Positions 1 through 8,917 of a stretch of DNA of 64,000 nucleotides are shown piece after piece (position 1 is the first letter of the stretch; the number at the start of each line of letters is the position of its first letter). Origin of the DNA: Methylobacterium haplocladii (GTDB taxonomy: Bacteria > Pseudomonadota > Alphaproteobacteria > Rhizobiales > Beijerinckiaceae); the NCBI RefSeq assembly GCF_007992175.1, contig NZ_BJZT01000028.1:1-64000 (forward strand), given 5' to 3'. The notes under the pieces were generated by a model. It had not been told where the DNA came from. It saw nothing but the letters and a program-made list of their open reading frames with translations, and made no database searches. A program made the position numbers and the translations under genes.

Positions 1-34
1 AGCTAGACCACGCCGGCTGAGTGCTGACGTCTCC

Positions 35-125
35 GTCATTTCCGGGGCTGGGCATCGGAACGCGGGATCCAGAAACGCCGAGGTGTTCGACCCGGGTTCT
101 CGCCTTCGGCAAGCCCCGGAACGAC
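35..125. repeat. Dispersed palindromic repeat, copy 1
   Basis: The outer arms GTCATTTCCGGGGCT (35-49) and AGCCCCGGAACGAC (112-125) are inverted copies of each other with one indel and one mismatch. Inside are a GGGATCCAGA block and a CCCGGGTTCTCGCC block. The same plan recurs at 63766-63876, so this is a family of intergenic palindromic elements rather than a terminator of one gene. Nothing coding is seen in 1-145. Confidence 0.6.
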
Positions 126-145
126 CGCCGTGGGTGGCGACGCAT

Positions 146-1042
146 TCAAGCCAGCGCTGCCATAGCCTCGAACACGAGGGCGTGGCGGCCTGCGAGCGCG
201 TCGACGTCGGTGTCGTAGCCGCCGCCGATGACCGAAACCAACGGGATGCCGCGCGACCGTGCCTGCCCGATCACGAAACGGTCGCGCGCGGCGAGGCCCT
301 CATCGGTGAGGCTCAGCCGTCCGAGCCGGTCGTCCCGATGCGGGTCGACGCCGGCATTGTAGAAGATGAGATCCGGGGCAATGGTATCGATCAGAGACGG
401 CAGCCGCGCTTCGAGCACGGCCCGATAGCCAGCATCGTCGAGGCCGTCCGACAGCCCGATGTCGAGATCGCCCGGCACCTTCGGGATCGGATAGTTTCGC
501 TCGGCGTGGATCGACAGCGTGAACAGGTCCGGCTCCCCCGACAGGCAATCGGCCGTACCGTCGCCCTGATGCACGTCGAGATCGACGATCAATACCCGCC
601 CCACCGCTCCCTCGCGCCTCAGTGCAAGCGCCGCGACCGCCACGTCGTTGAAGATGCAGAAGCCGCGTCCGCCATCCCGCCGCGCATGATGGCTACCGCC
701 GGCCGCGCTGCCGGCGAGGCCGTGCGCCAGGGCGAGCCGCGCCGCCGCGAGCGTGCCGCCGGACGACGCTCGGGACCGTGCGGCGACGCCTTCGTCCACA
801 TGGAAGCCGATGGTGCGCTCGACGTCCGGAGACACCGCCGCCGCGAAGACGGCGTCGACATAGGCGCGGTCGTGGGCCAGCGCGATCAGATCGGCATCCG
901 CCGGCTCCGGCCTCAGAAATCCGCACGGCACGAGGCCACGCGCGGTCAGAACTTCGGCGAGCCGCCCGTATTTGCGCATCGGAAAGCGATGGCCTTCGGG
1001 CAGCGCCGCCTCGTAGGCGGGATGGAACAGGATCGGGACCAC
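146..1042 (-). CDS. Histone deacetylase family (acetoin-utilisation type) amidohydrolase
   Basis: This 298-residue protein has the single-domain fold of class I/II histone deacetylase-like enzymes. These zinc hydrolases remove acetyl groups from lysines, polyamines or related amines. The motif set is complete: GGSHHARR gives the tandem active-site histidines near 118-119, DLDVHQGDG supplies zinc ligands Asp156 and His158, and [10 protein letters not shown] supplies Asp233. The [17 protein letters not shown] start is typical of the bacterial AcuC/HdaH branch. I chose the GTG at 1042 because AGGAGGTGA lies 8 bases upstream; a longer reading to 1159 adds only basic, unconserved residues. It is transcribed away from the glycosyltransferase gene and has no obvious operon partner. 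The substrate cannot be told from sequence. Confidence 0.9.
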   Translation of the reverse strand: MVPILFHPAYEAALPEGHRFPMRKYGRLAEVLTARGLVPCGFLRPEPADADLIALAHDRAYVDAVFAAAVSPDVERTIGFHVDEGVAARSRASSGGTLAAARLALAHGLAGSAAGGSHHARRDGGRGFCIFNDVAVAALALRREGAVGRVLIVDLDVHQGDGTADCLSGEPDLFTLSIHAERNYPIPKVPGDLDIGLSDGLDDAGYRAVLEARLPSLIDTIAPDLIFYNAGVDPHRDDRLGRLSLTDEGLAARDRFVIGQARSRGIPLVSVIGGGYDTDVDALAGRHALVFEAMAALA

Positions 1043-1300
1043 GTGCCGGATCACCTCCTCGTGTCTGACAGTCAAAAGCCGTCGAGAGCGACTTGTCCGG
1101 CGATCGGTCGTCGGCAAGCGCGACCGTGCGCCGCCACCGACGCAGCGGATGGCCATCAAGACGTCGGCCGCGAAATCCGCCGTTCGGAAATACTGTTGTC
1201 ATACGGCTGATATCGCCTGCCCGCTAAGGCCACCCGATGTGCATTCCGGCCCTCTGGCCGGCGAGGACGCGGAGTCGCAGGCGACTCGGAGGGATTGCGG

Positions 1301-2458
1301 ATGGTCGGCAGCCTCGAGACCCCAACCCTTCTTGCCCTGTCGTTCTGCGCTTTGTTGACCCTGATCCATCTCGTCAGCATCGCGCTGGCCGCAAGCCGCC
1401 TCGGCCGAAGCCGGGGAGCCTCGACCTTTCCGGCCGGTGCGCCGGTCTCGCTGGTGCGCCCGGTCTGCGGGCTGGAGACCTTCAGCGAGGAGACGCTCAG
1501 CCGCGGCTTCGTCCTCGATTACCCCGATTACGAGATCGTGTTCTGCGTCGCCGATGCCGGCGACCCGGTCCTGCCGCTGGTGCGGCGGCTGATGGCGGCG
1601 CATCCGGCCGTTCCGGCCCGCATCGTCGTCGGCGATCTGCGGGTCAGCGACAACCCGAAGCTCAACAACTGCGTGAGGGGCTGGGAGGCGGCGCGGCACG
1701 ATTGGGTCGTGCTCGCCGATTCCAACGTACTGATGCCGCACGATTATCTGTGGCAGCTGCAGGCGGCGTGGCGCGCGGATACCGGCCTCGTCTGCTCGAC
1801 GCCGATCGGCGCCCGTCCGGACGGCTTCTTCGCGGAGGTCGAGTGCGCCTTCCTCAACACGCTGCAGGCACGCTGGCAGTATTCCGGGGCCGCCCTCGGC
1901 CTCGGCTTCGCGCAGGGCAAGAGCATGCTCTGGCACAAGCCGTTCCTGGAGGAGCGCGGCGGCATCCGCGCCCTCGGCGCCGAGATCGCCGAGGATGCGG
2001 CAGCGACGAAGCTGGTGCGGGCGGCCGGCCGCAAGGTTCATCTCGTCGCCCTGCCATTCAGCCAGCCGCTGGGGCGGCGCAAGCTCTCCGAGGTCTGGTC
2101 GCGGCAGCTGCGTTGGGCGCGGCTGCGCCGGATCACCTTCCCGGTGTTCTTCGCACCGGAGATCGGCATCGGCGCGCTGTTTCCCTTCGTGCTCGCCGGA
2201 GCACTCGCGGGGACAGCGGAGGCTGCTGCCGGGCTGAGCCTGTTGGCCATGCTTTGGTACGGCGCCGAGTTCATTCTGGCCCGCCACGCCGGCTGGTACC
2301 GCCCGGCCCGGCTGCTTCTCGCGATGCTGGTGCGGGACACGATGCTGCCAGCGGTCTGGTGCGGTGCGTGGTTCCGCAGCGCTATCGTCTGGCGCGGCAA
2401 CGCCATGGACATCCGCAAGGCACCGCTGCGGCTGCGGACGAGGGCAACGGCCGCTTAG
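1301..2458 (+). CDS. Family 2/21 glycosyltransferase, ceramide glucosyltransferase-like (HpnI-like)
   Basis: This 385-residue membrane glycosyltransferase has an N-terminal membrane helix (about 7-30), a cytosolic GT-A domain and hydrophobic C-terminal segments (about 285-370). The processive-type motifs of ceramide glucosyltransferases are visible: DNPKLNN, ADSN (D2), EDAAATK (D3) and RQLRWARLRR, the (Q/R)XXRW signature. Family members move a hexose from a UDP-sugar to a lipid. In hopanoid-producing bacteria the close relative HpnI acts in making hopanoid side groups, so ceramide, glycerolipid or hopanoid-pathway use are all possible. The ATG at 1301 is preceded by GGAGGG at 7 bases. Its stop overlaps the convergent queE stop by 4 bases. 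No ceramide or hpn genes are adjacent. Confidence 0.8.
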   Translation: MVGSLETPTLLALSFCALLTLIHLVSIALAASRLGRSRGASTFPAGAPVSLVRPVCGLETFSEETLSRGFVLDYPDYEIVFCVADAGDPVLPLVRRLMAAHPAVPARIVVGDLRVSDNPKLNNCVRGWEAARHDWVVLADSNVLMPHDYLWQLQAAWRADTGLVCSTPIGARPDGFFAEVECAFLNTLQARWQYSGAALGLGFAQGKSMLWHKPFLEERGGIRALGAEIAEDAAATKLVRAAGRKVHLVALPFSQPLGRRKLSEVWSRQLRWARLRRITFPVFFAPEIGIGALFPFVLAGALAGTAEAAAGLSLLAMLWYGAEFILARHAGWYRPARLLLAMLVRDTMLPAVWCGAWFRSAIVWRGNAMDIRKAPLRLRTRATAA

Positions 2459-3087
2459 GGGATCCCCAGGATCTTGTGCGTTTGCAGCGACAGCCGCCAG
2501 CGCGCGTCGCCCCGGCAATAGGCGATCGCGGCCTGCGTGTTGGCAAGTCGGTCGGGCCCGTCCATCGGCTGCAGGAAGCGGCGGAGGAAGGCGAGATCAG
2601 CAAAACGCTCCGGCTCGGCGCCGGCTTGCGGAAACACCAGCTTCAGTTCGTGGCCGCTGGTCTGCACGAGGGGATTGCCGGCCTTCGGGCTGACGCAGAT
2701 CCAATCGATACCCTCGGGCGCCGGCAGGGTCCCGTTGGTCTCAACCGCGATCTCGAAACCGTGTCCGTGGACCGCGGCGATCAGCGCAGTGTCGAGCTGC
2801 AGCAGGGGTTCTCCGCCCGTGAAGACCACGAAGCGATCGACCTCACCGCCCTCCCACGCCGCGTCGATCGCGGCCGCAAGGTCGGCGGCACTGGGGAAGC
2901 GCCCTCCCCCGTCTCCGTTCATGCCGACGAAGTCCGTGTCGCAGAAGCGGCAGGCGGCGTCCGCCCGGTCCTCCTCGCGGCCGGACCAGAGGTTGCAGCC
3001 GGTGAAGCGGCAGAAGACGGCGGCGCGGCCGGCCTGCGCGCCCTCGCCCTGCAACGTGTGAAACAGTTCCTTGACCGCGTAGGCCAT
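2455..3087 (-). CDS. queE: 7-carboxy-7-deazaguanine synthase
   Basis: QueE is a radical SAM enzyme that contracts 6-carboxytetrahydropterin to 7-carboxy-7-deazaguanine, the ring precursor of queuosine in tRNA. The 210 residues are a usual length. The start VKELFHTLQGEG is the family hallmark. The cluster motif reads CNLW, then a long loop, then CRFCDTDF; this expanded first spacing is normal for this enzyme. TGGEPLLQ is the SAM-binding GGEP motif and VETNGT follows. No queC, queD or queF lies next to it here, so the pathway is dispersed. The 243 bases upstream (3088-3330) hold no supported gene and no clear preQ1 riboswitch that I could fold by eye. Confidence 0.94.
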   Translation of the reverse strand: MAYAVKELFHTLQGEGAQAGRAAVFCRFTGCNLWSGREEDRADAACRFCDTDFVGMNGDGGGRFPSAADLAAAIDAAWEGGEVDRFVVFTGGEPLLQLDTALIAAVHGHGFEIAVETNGTLPAPEGIDWICVSPKAGNPLVQTSGHELKLVFPQAGAEPERFADLAFLRRFLQPMDGPDRLANTQAAIAYCRGDARWRLSLQTHKILGIP

Positions 3088-3330
3088 CGCTCATCCCGCC
3101 GCCGATGCGGCATCCGTCGGGTCTTGCCGCCGCAGATAGCCCCGATGGACTCGGATCGCCACCGGCGTGGCGTCGGCCATGACGCGGATCCAACGCCAGG
3201 CCGAGTTCGGTGGGGACAACCCGCTTCGCCTTGCTCTCGCCATGGAGGCTGCGTTGAAGATGGATGTCGCGCGCCCGACACTGCGCCGGGGGCGGCACGC
3301 CCCAAAACCTCTCGCGACTGAGACCTATCG

Positions 3331-4797
3331 ATGCTGAACCGGGTTCTTGGACGGGTGATCGGGGCGTTCGGCGTCCTCGCCGCTTTCGCGGGGACGGCCG
3401 TCGCGGTCACGGCGCCGATTGTCGTAGTCGAGGTCGATTCCGGCAAGGTGATCTACAGCCAGGGCGCCACCGACCCCTGGTACCCAGCCTCGATCACCAA
3501 GCTGATGACCACCTATGTCGCCCTCGACATGGTGCGCCAGGGCAAGGTGTCCCTCGACACGCTGCTGACGATCTCGCCCCAAGCTGCTGCCGAGCCACCC
3601 TCGAAGATGGGCTTCAAGCCCGGCACGCAGCTGACCCTCGACAACGCCCTGAAGATCATCATGGTCAAGTCGGCCAACGACGTGGCCTGGGCGATCGGCG
3701 AGAACCTCGGCGGCACCGTCGACGGCTTCTCGGACATGATGAACGAGACCGCGCGCCGGATCGGCATGCGCGAGAGCCGCTGGTACAACCCAAACGGGCT
3801 GCCCGAGCCGCGCCAATGGACCTCGGCCCGCGACATGGCGATTCTGGGCCGCGCCCTGATGCGCGACTTTCCCGACCAGCAGGCGCTGTTCTCGATCTCG
3901 GCGATCCAGTTCGGCAAGGCCGTGATGGCGAACCACAATGGCCTGCTCGGCCGCTATGCGGGTGCCGACGGCATGAAGACCGGCTTCATCTGCTCGGGCG
4001 GTTTCAATGTGGTGGCGAGCGCCACCCGCAATGGCCGGCGCATCATCACGGTGGTGATGGGCCAGCCGAGCGCTCGCGAGCGCGACCTCAAGGCCGCCGA
4101 CCTGTTCGATTACGGCTTCAGCCAGTCCGCCGGCTGGACCGCGCCGACGCTCGAAGCCCTGCCCTCCTCGACGATCGGCGCGCCGCCGGACATGCGCCCC
4201 TATATCTGCGACCGGAAGAAGCCGATGCCGGTCGACGAGGGCCAGGCCGCGATCACCTCCAACGCGCCCGCCGGCGCCGACAACGCCTTCTCGCAGCTCC
4301 TCGGCGCGACCCAGGCCGGTGCCGCTCCCGTCGCCCTCGCCACATTGAACAGCGCCAACATGCGCGGCCGCAGCCTGCCGCCGCGGGCTCCTCTGCAGCC
4401 GATCGCCGTCTGGACTGGCAGCAGCCCGGCCGCGGGCGCCGCAGCGCTCGCCCAACAAGAGGAAGAGGCCAAGAACAGCAAGGCTGCCAAGCTCGCGGCC
4501 GCCAAGGAGAAGCGCGAGGCGGCCCGGGAGGCGGCCAAGCAGGCCAAAGCCGAGAAGGCCGCCAAGGTCCGTGCCGCAGCTGTCACCGCGCCGCATCCGC
4601 ACGGCAAGGCCGGCGTTCCCGCGACGACCAGCGCCTACACGGCCGTCGATGGCCCGGAGAAGAAGCCGGCCAAGGCAGCTGGGAAGGCTGCCGTGAAGGC
4701 GTCCCCGGCGACGGTGGCCAAGCCCACCGCCAAGCCCGCTACGAAGGCTGCGGCCAAGCCCGCGGCGAAGAAGAAGAGCGCCGCTGCGAGCGAGTAG
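3331..4797 (+). CDS. D-alanyl-D-alanine carboxypeptidase, S11 family
   Basis: This is a periplasmic penicillin-binding protein of the DacA/DacC type that trims the terminal D-Ala from peptidoglycan pentapeptides. An N-terminal signal segment (1-26) precedes the serine peptidase domain. The active-site triad of motifs is intact: SITK with nucleophile Ser54 and Lys57, SAN at 114-116 and KTG at 216-218. After the catalytic part (to about 290) there is a tail of nearly 200 residues. From about 370 it is very rich in Ala, Lys and Pro, a low-complexity basic stretch that could bind wall polymer or nucleic acid; that is inference. The usual C-terminal amphipathic membrane anchor is not obvious. It is followed at 62 bases by the COG0523 GTPase. 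Confidence 0.93.
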   Translation: MLNRVLGRVIGAFGVLAAFAGTAVAVTAPIVVVEVDSGKVIYSQGATDPWYPASITKLMTTYVALDMVRQGKVSLDTLLTISPQAAAEPPSKMGFKPGTQLTLDNALKIIMVKSANDVAWAIGENLGGTVDGFSDMMNETARRIGMRESRWYNPNGLPEPRQWTSARDMAILGRALMRDFPDQQALFSISAIQFGKAVMANHNGLLGRYAGADGMKTGFICSGGFNVVASATRNGRRIITVVMGQPSARERDLKAADLFDYGFSQSAGWTAPTLEALPSSTIGAPPDMRPYICDRKKPMPVDEGQAAITSNAPAGADNAFSQLLGATQAGAAPVALATLNSANMRGRSLPPRAPLQPIAVWTGSSPAAGAAALAQQEEEAKNSKAAKLAAAKEKREAAREAAKQAKAEKAAKVRAAAVTAPHPHGKAGVPATTSAYTAVDGPEKKPAKAAGKAAVKASPATVAKPTAKPATKAAAKPAAKKKSAAASE

Positions 4798-4858
4798 AAC
4801 CGAGCGCCGCGAGCGCCTATGTCCCGGTGCGATAGCCACCGAGATCGCGCCCACTGAT

Positions 4859-5956
4859 ATGACCGAACGAAACGGCCGTCCGGCGCCGATCCCGTTGACC
4901 GTGCTCACCGGCTTTCTCGGCGCAGGTAAGACCACGCTCCTGAACCGGCTCCTGCAGGATCCGGCGCTCGCCGATACCGTGGTGATCGTGAACGAGTTCG
5001 GCGAGATCGGGCTCGATCACCTGCTCGTCGAGACTGTCGACGAAGACATGATCCTGCTCGGCGCCGGCTGCCTCTGCTGCACCGTGCGCGGCGATCTCAT
5101 CGCGGCGCTCGAAGACCTCCTGAAGAAGCGCGACAACGACCGCATCAAGGCGTTCCGCCGGGTCGTGATCGAGACGACCGGCCTCGCCGACCCTGCCCCG
5201 ATCCTGCATGCGCTGATCGCGCACCCTTACCTGTCGATGCGGTTCCGACTGCAGGGCGTCGTGACCGTGGTCGACGCCGTCAACGGCGCTTCCACCCTCG
5301 ACGAGCACACCGAGGCCGTGCGGCAGGCCGCCGTCGCCGACATCCTGGTGATGACGAAGCGCGATCTGTCCGGCGCGGAGCCCGAGCTGCTGGCCTCACG
5401 GCTCCGCCAACTCAACCCCGGTGCCCGGCTGGAGGAGCCCGACGTTGCGGCCGAGACGCTCCTCGGCGGCTTCTTCGGACTCGACGCAAAGAGTGCGGAC
5501 GTCCGTGAATGGCTCGGCGCCGAGGACGCTGCCCGGGATCATCACCATGATGGCCACGGCCACCATCATCACGACGTGAACCGCCACGACGCGGCGATCC
5601 GCGCGTTTCATCTCGTCAGCGACACACCCGTTCCGCGCCCGGCCTTCGAGATGTTTCTGGACCTGATCCGCTCGGCACACGGCCCGAAGCTGCTGCGCCT
5701 CAAGGGGCTCGTCGCGATGGCCGACGATCCGGAGCGGCCGGTGGTGGTGCACGGCGTCCAGCACGTCGTCCATGCGCCGGTGACGCTCGAGGCCTGGCCC
5801 GATGCGGACCGCCGCTCGCGCCTCGTCCTGATCGTGCGCGACCTCGACCCTGCCTTCGTCGAGCGGATCTGGGACGCCTTCCTGGGACGCCCCCGGATCG
5901 ACGGGCCGGATGCGGCGGCGTTGTCCGCCAACCCCCTCGCCATCCCGAACGGCTGA
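4859..5956 (+). CDS. COG0523/CobW-family metal-chaperone GTPase
   Basis: This 365-residue G3E P-loop GTPase carries Walker A as GFLGAGKTTLLN (about 18-29), the family metal-binding motif GCLCC (CxCC), an ETTGLADP switch region and the guanine-specificity motif TKRD. A histidine-rich stretch (DHHHDGHGHHHH, about 228-241) sits between the GTPase domain and the C-terminal CobW_C domain. COG0523 proteins deliver zinc, cobalt or iron to client enzymes at the cost of GTP. The His-rich linker suggests zinc or nickel handling, but the client is not shown by context: the neighbours are a peptidoglycan carboxypeptidase and an acetyltransferase-like gene. It does not sit in a cobalamin gene cluster, so cobW itself is unlikely. 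Confidence 0.92.
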   Translation: MTERNGRPAPIPLTVLTGFLGAGKTTLLNRLLQDPALADTVVIVNEFGEIGLDHLLVETVDEDMILLGAGCLCCTVRGDLIAALEDLLKKRDNDRIKAFRRVVIETTGLADPAPILHALIAHPYLSMRFRLQGVVTVVDAVNGASTLDEHTEAVRQAAVADILVMTKRDLSGAEPELLASRLRQLNPGARLEEPDVAAETLLGGFFGLDAKSADVREWLGAEDAARDHHHDGHGHHHHDVNRHDAAIRAFHLVSDTPVPRPAFEMFLDLIRSAHGPKLLRLKGLVAMADDPERPVVVHGVQHVVHAPVTLEAWPDADRRSRLVLIVRDLDPAFVERIWDAFLGRPRIDGPDAAALSANPLAIPNG

Positions 5957-6071
5957 CCGTTTTCGGACAAACCCTCCCGGCACCGTTCTTGAACCCTTAA
6001 CCCCGTGCTCACGGGCGCGCCGGCAGATCGTCCCGTAACGGGACTGCGGCGCAGGGGATCGGGACGGGTCG

Positions 6072-7082
6072 ATGCAGCCACGCTTCACCATCATCCAGGG
6101 CGGTCTGTCGGAAATGGCGCCGCGCGCCGTCCCGATGCCCGGCCGCGCCGGGCTCGCTCTGGTGACGGATGCGCCCACCGCGAAAGCCGCCGCCGCGGCC
6201 GGATGGCGCGTGGACGTGCGCCGTCCGGCCGAGTTGCGCGAGGCCGAGATCGAGGAATGGCGGGCGCTCGCCGCCCGCGCCACCAATCTCGATCCCTTCG
6301 CCGATCCGGATTTTCTGGCCACTGCAGCCCTGCACGTGCCGCGCGGGAATGCGGGCGGCATCGCCTTTGCCCTCGTTTTCTCCACGAACGAGACCGGAAT
6401 CGAGCGCCTGCGCGGCGTGATCCCGCTCGCCCTGCCGCATCCGATGTGGGGTGGTCCGGCCGTCGCCCTCTGGCAGGCGCCACTGTCGCCCCGCCCGGTC
6501 GAGCCCGTCTTCGCCGACGGTGCGGCGGCCGGTGCGATCGCGGCGCTGCTCGATCATCTCGCCGAGACCAACCCGCGCGCGAGCCTGCGTCTCTCCGGCA
6601 TCGCTGCCACCGGCGCCCTGCTCGCGGATCTCAGCGCCGACGCGCGCTTCCGTGTCGCGGACCGTGAGACACACCCTGTGATCCCGGAGGCTCAGTTCGT
6701 GCGAGTCGGCCTGCGCCAGACCGTATCTCGCATCGAGCGGATCACCGCCCCCGACAAGATCCGCGACGCGATCGAGCGTTTCCTGCTGGCGGACGCGTGC
6801 CGTTCGCGCCGGCCGCTGCTCCCCTATCCCGCCGCCGTCTCGACGCTCCGCGTCGTGTCCCGCCTTTTCGCCCGTCGCGGTCTCATCGAAGTCGAGCTGC
6901 ACTCGGCGTTCGGTGAGGTCGTGTCCGCCGCGATCCGTCTCGGCCGCGAGGGCGAGCGCATGCTCTGGCGCTCGGCCAACCTCGACGAGGCTCTTCCGGT
7001 CCAACCGCGCACGGCGGATGTCGAGATCGCGTTGGTTGACGCCGTGGAGCGCCCGGCCGTGATCAGGCTGGTCGTGTCGTAA
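6072..7082 (+). CDS. Acetyltransferase-like protein (CelD/BcsL type), C-terminus shortened
   Basis: This 336-residue cytosolic protein is tentatively assigned. The stretch from about 55 to 180 (EIEEWRALAARATNLDPFADPDFL ... RGVIPLALPHPMWGGPAVALW ... PLSPRPVEPVF) has the order and spacing seen in the N-terminal half of CelD/BcsL-like GNAT-fold proteins linked to envelope polysaccharide synthesis. The usual C-terminal acetyltransferase half with its WK and SPG-type motifs is not recognisable. Instead the last 90 residues are a basic then acidic segment with no motif I know. It may be a divergent or non-catalytic member. A GGGACGGG stretch precedes the ATG. It stands alone between the GTPase and a convergent cyclase gene. 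Confidence 0.6.
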   Translation: MQPRFTIIQGGLSEMAPRAVPMPGRAGLALVTDAPTAKAAAAAGWRVDVRRPAELREAEIEEWRALAARATNLDPFADPDFLATAALHVPRGNAGGIAFALVFSTNETGIERLRGVIPLALPHPMWGGPAVALWQAPLSPRPVEPVFADGAAAGAIAALLDHLAETNPRASLRLSGIAATGALLADLSADARFRVADRETHPVIPEAQFVRVGLRQTVSRIERITAPDKIRDAIERFLLADACRSRRPLLPYPAAVSTLRVVSRLFARRGLIEVELHSAFGEVVSAAIRLGREGERMLWRSANLDEALPVQPRTADVEIALVDAVERPAVIRLVVS

Positions 7083-7113
7083 GCTCGCTCCGATGATCGA
7101 GGGGCACACCCCT

Positions 7114-8337
7114 TCACACGAACGCCACGTCCAGCCGCCGATCCGCCTTGGCGACGATCTGGCACTTTCGCGATAGTCCGTCCGCCTCGATGAGGAGCTT
7201 GAAGGTCTCCGGCACGCCGGCCGTGTCGACGATCCGGAGGGAGGCGCTTTCGTCCGAGAGGCTGCGGACGGTGCAGTCGAGGGACGAGCGGCCGCCGTTG
7301 AACGAGATCAGCCCGGCCTTCAGCACCCGGCGCCGGGTGCCCTGGTGGGCGATCGCGACGGTCCGCCATTCGCGGCAGCGATTGCGGCCCTCGTGCTTGG
7401 CCGCGTAGAGCGCGGCGTCGGCGTTCTCGAGCAGGCCATCCATGTCAGCCGTCGCGCCGTCGAGGGCCGCGACGCCGAAGCTCGCCGTGACCTGGAGGGC
7501 ACCCCCCGGGGTCGGGATCCGCACGTGAGCGATCGCCGCCCTCAGCTTCTCGGCCACTCTCAGCGCCGAGGCGAGGCTGGTATACGGGAGCAGGACCGCG
7601 AACTCCTCGCCGCCCATCCGGCCGAAGGCGTCGGACTTGCGCAGCTCCTCGCGGCAGGCCGCCGTCGCCGCGGCCAGCACGAGGTCCCCGACCGCATGGC
7701 CGTGCCGGTCGTTGACCGACTTGAAGTGGTCGAGATCGACCATGATGCAGGAGAGATCGTGCCGGTGCCGTTGGGCCAGGGCGAAGGCCCGCGCAAACTC
7801 CTCGCGAAAAGCGCGTCGGGACAGGGTGCCGGTCAAACCGTCGGTCATGGCGAGCATTCGCAGTTCCAGCTCGCTCATCACGATTCGCGCGAGATCGGTC
7901 AGCGTCTCGACCTGATCGTCGAGGAAGCTGCGCGGCTTCGTATCCATCGCGCAGAGCGTGCCGATCCCGTGCCCCTCCGGGGTGATCAGCGGCGCGCCGG
8001 CATAGAAGCGGATGTGGGGCGCGCCGACCACGAAGGGGTTGGCCAGAAAACGCGGGTCTTCGTTCGTATCGGGGACGATCAGCGCGCGGGTTTCGCGGAT
8101 GGCGACATCGCAGAGGGCCGGTCCGCGGGGCGTCTCGCAGGCTGCGACGCCGGTCCGAGACTTGAACCACTGACGATGCCCGTCGATCAGCGTGATGGTC
8201 GACATCGGCACGTCGAAGATCCGCCGCGTCAGCCGCGTGATCCGGTCGAACGCCTCTTCGCACGGCGTGTCGAGGATGTCGTAACGGTCGAGTGCGGCGA
8301 GCCGCTCGGGCTCACGCTTTTGTCCCTCAGCGGGCAT
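7114..8337 (-). CDS. GAF-GGDEF-PilZ protein, diguanylate cyclase
   Basis: This 407-residue cytosolic signalling protein has three parts. A GAF domain (about 10-155, with the ALCDVAI and GHGIGTLCAMD blocks typical of cyclase-linked GAFs) is followed by a GGDEF domain (about 162-325). A C-terminal PilZ-like module (about 330-407, RRRVLKAGLISFNGG ... LSDESASLRI) ends the protein. The active loop reads GGEEF at 242-246, and an RKSD inhibitory I-site sits exactly five residues before it (233-236), so product inhibition is expected. The cyclase makes c-di-GMP and the PilZ part would bind it, though its N/DxSxxG motif is imperfect. No transmembrane segment is seen. It is monocistronic and convergent with the acetyltransferase-like gene. 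Confidence 0.9.
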   Translation of the reverse strand: MPAEGQKREPERLAALDRYDILDTPCEEAFDRITRLTRRIFDVPMSTITLIDGHRQWFKSRTGVAACETPRGPALCDVAIRETRALIVPDTNEDPRFLANPFVVGAPHIRFYAGAPLITPEGHGIGTLCAMDTKPRSFLDDQVETLTDLARIVMSELELRMLAMTDGLTGTLSRRAFREEFARAFALAQRHRHDLSCIMVDLDHFKSVNDRHGHAVGDLVLAAATAACREELRKSDAFGRMGGEEFAVLLPYTSLASALRVAEKLRAAIAHVRIPTPGGALQVTASFGVAALDGATADMDGLLENADAALYAAKHEGRNRCREWRTVAIAHQGTRRRVLKAGLISFNGGRSSLDCTVRSLSDESASLRIVDTAGVPETFKLLIEADGLSRKCQIVAKADRRLDVAFV

Positions 8338-8593
8338 GACACGAACTTACCGGCGGTGGAAGACGGACCGGATTACTACGCGGCCGTGCTTTACGAACGG
8401 TTTTTCGTCAACGGCCACAAGACCGCGACCCGTGAGAAGGGGGTGCGAAAAGTGGAAGTCGGTTTTCCGAAAACCGAGCCTTGCGGCTAAGCTACCGAAA
8501 GCAGCGCTGCAGCCTTATCCTCGTGGCTCCACATCCTGTCCCGGCTGGGCTGGGCGTCGGAGGAACCCGATCCGGCACGCGCAATAGCGGACA

Positions 8594-8621
8594 GGACGGC
8601 GGACATCCGGTCCGGCCGTCC
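8594..8621 (-). terminator. Strong stem-loop after the 65-residue gene
   Basis: GGACGGC (8594-8600) pairs with GCCGTCC (8615-8621), and GGAC (8601-8604) pairs with GTCC (8610-8613), leaving a 5-base loop. It begins 10 bases past the stop of the small minus-strand gene, where a terminator would lie. There is no run of T on the minus strand, so release may need Rho. The rest of 8338-8630 shows no gene. Confidence 0.45.
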
Positions 8622-8630
8622 CCAAATCCG

Positions 8631-8828
8631 TCAGCGGTCGCCGAAGCCCGACAGCAGCTTCTCGATCTGCGCCATGCCGTTCTCGCGGGCCTTGGCCTCG
8701 GAGTGGTGGTTGCGGTCGGAGCGCTGGGCCAGTTTGCCGTGCTTGCGGATCGCCCACTGGTATGAGCCCCCGTCGGCCTTCGGCGGGATGATCTCCAGGG
8801 TGTAGGGGTGCGTCTCGTTATCGTTCAT
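8631..8828 (-). CDS. Small conserved-looking protein of unknown function (65 aa)
   Basis: I do not recognise the family. The 65-residue product starts MNDNETHPYTLEIIPPKADG and continues GSYQWAIRKHGKLAQRSDRN. It reads as a compact soluble alpha/beta peptide of mixed charge with a normal amino-acid composition, unlike the Arg/Pro-rich shadows around it. No signal peptide, membrane segment or cysteine is present. The pattern EI(I)P...GGSYQWAIRKHGKL...RSDR resembles small stand-alone DUF proteins that contain one beta hairpin followed by a helix; this is impression, not identification. It lies 89 bases downstream of the Crp-type regulator, on the same strand, and could be cotranscribed with it. 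The ATG has no strong ribosome site. Confidence 0.65.
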   Translation of the reverse strand: MNDNETHPYTLEIIPPKADGGSYQWAIRKHGKLAQRSDRNHHSEAKARENGMAQIEKLLSGFGDR

Positions 8829-8917
8829 AGCGGTCTCATGCCACGCAAGGCGCCCGGAACCAAGATAGATCGCGCGGCCGTGGCGTCGAATCGGCCGCAA
8901 GCGTGCCGGAAAACACG

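Noticed and set aside
3091-3243. A 50-residue minus-strand frame ending 3 bases before queE
   Set aside because: No Shine-Dalgarno sequence, and the product is Arg/Ala/Pro-rich like shadow frames. I saw no likeness to QueD, its plausible partner.
3088-3330. preQ1 riboswitch upstream of queE
   Set aside because: No compact pseudoknot-type motif could be traced by eye, and the region is uniformly GC-rich.
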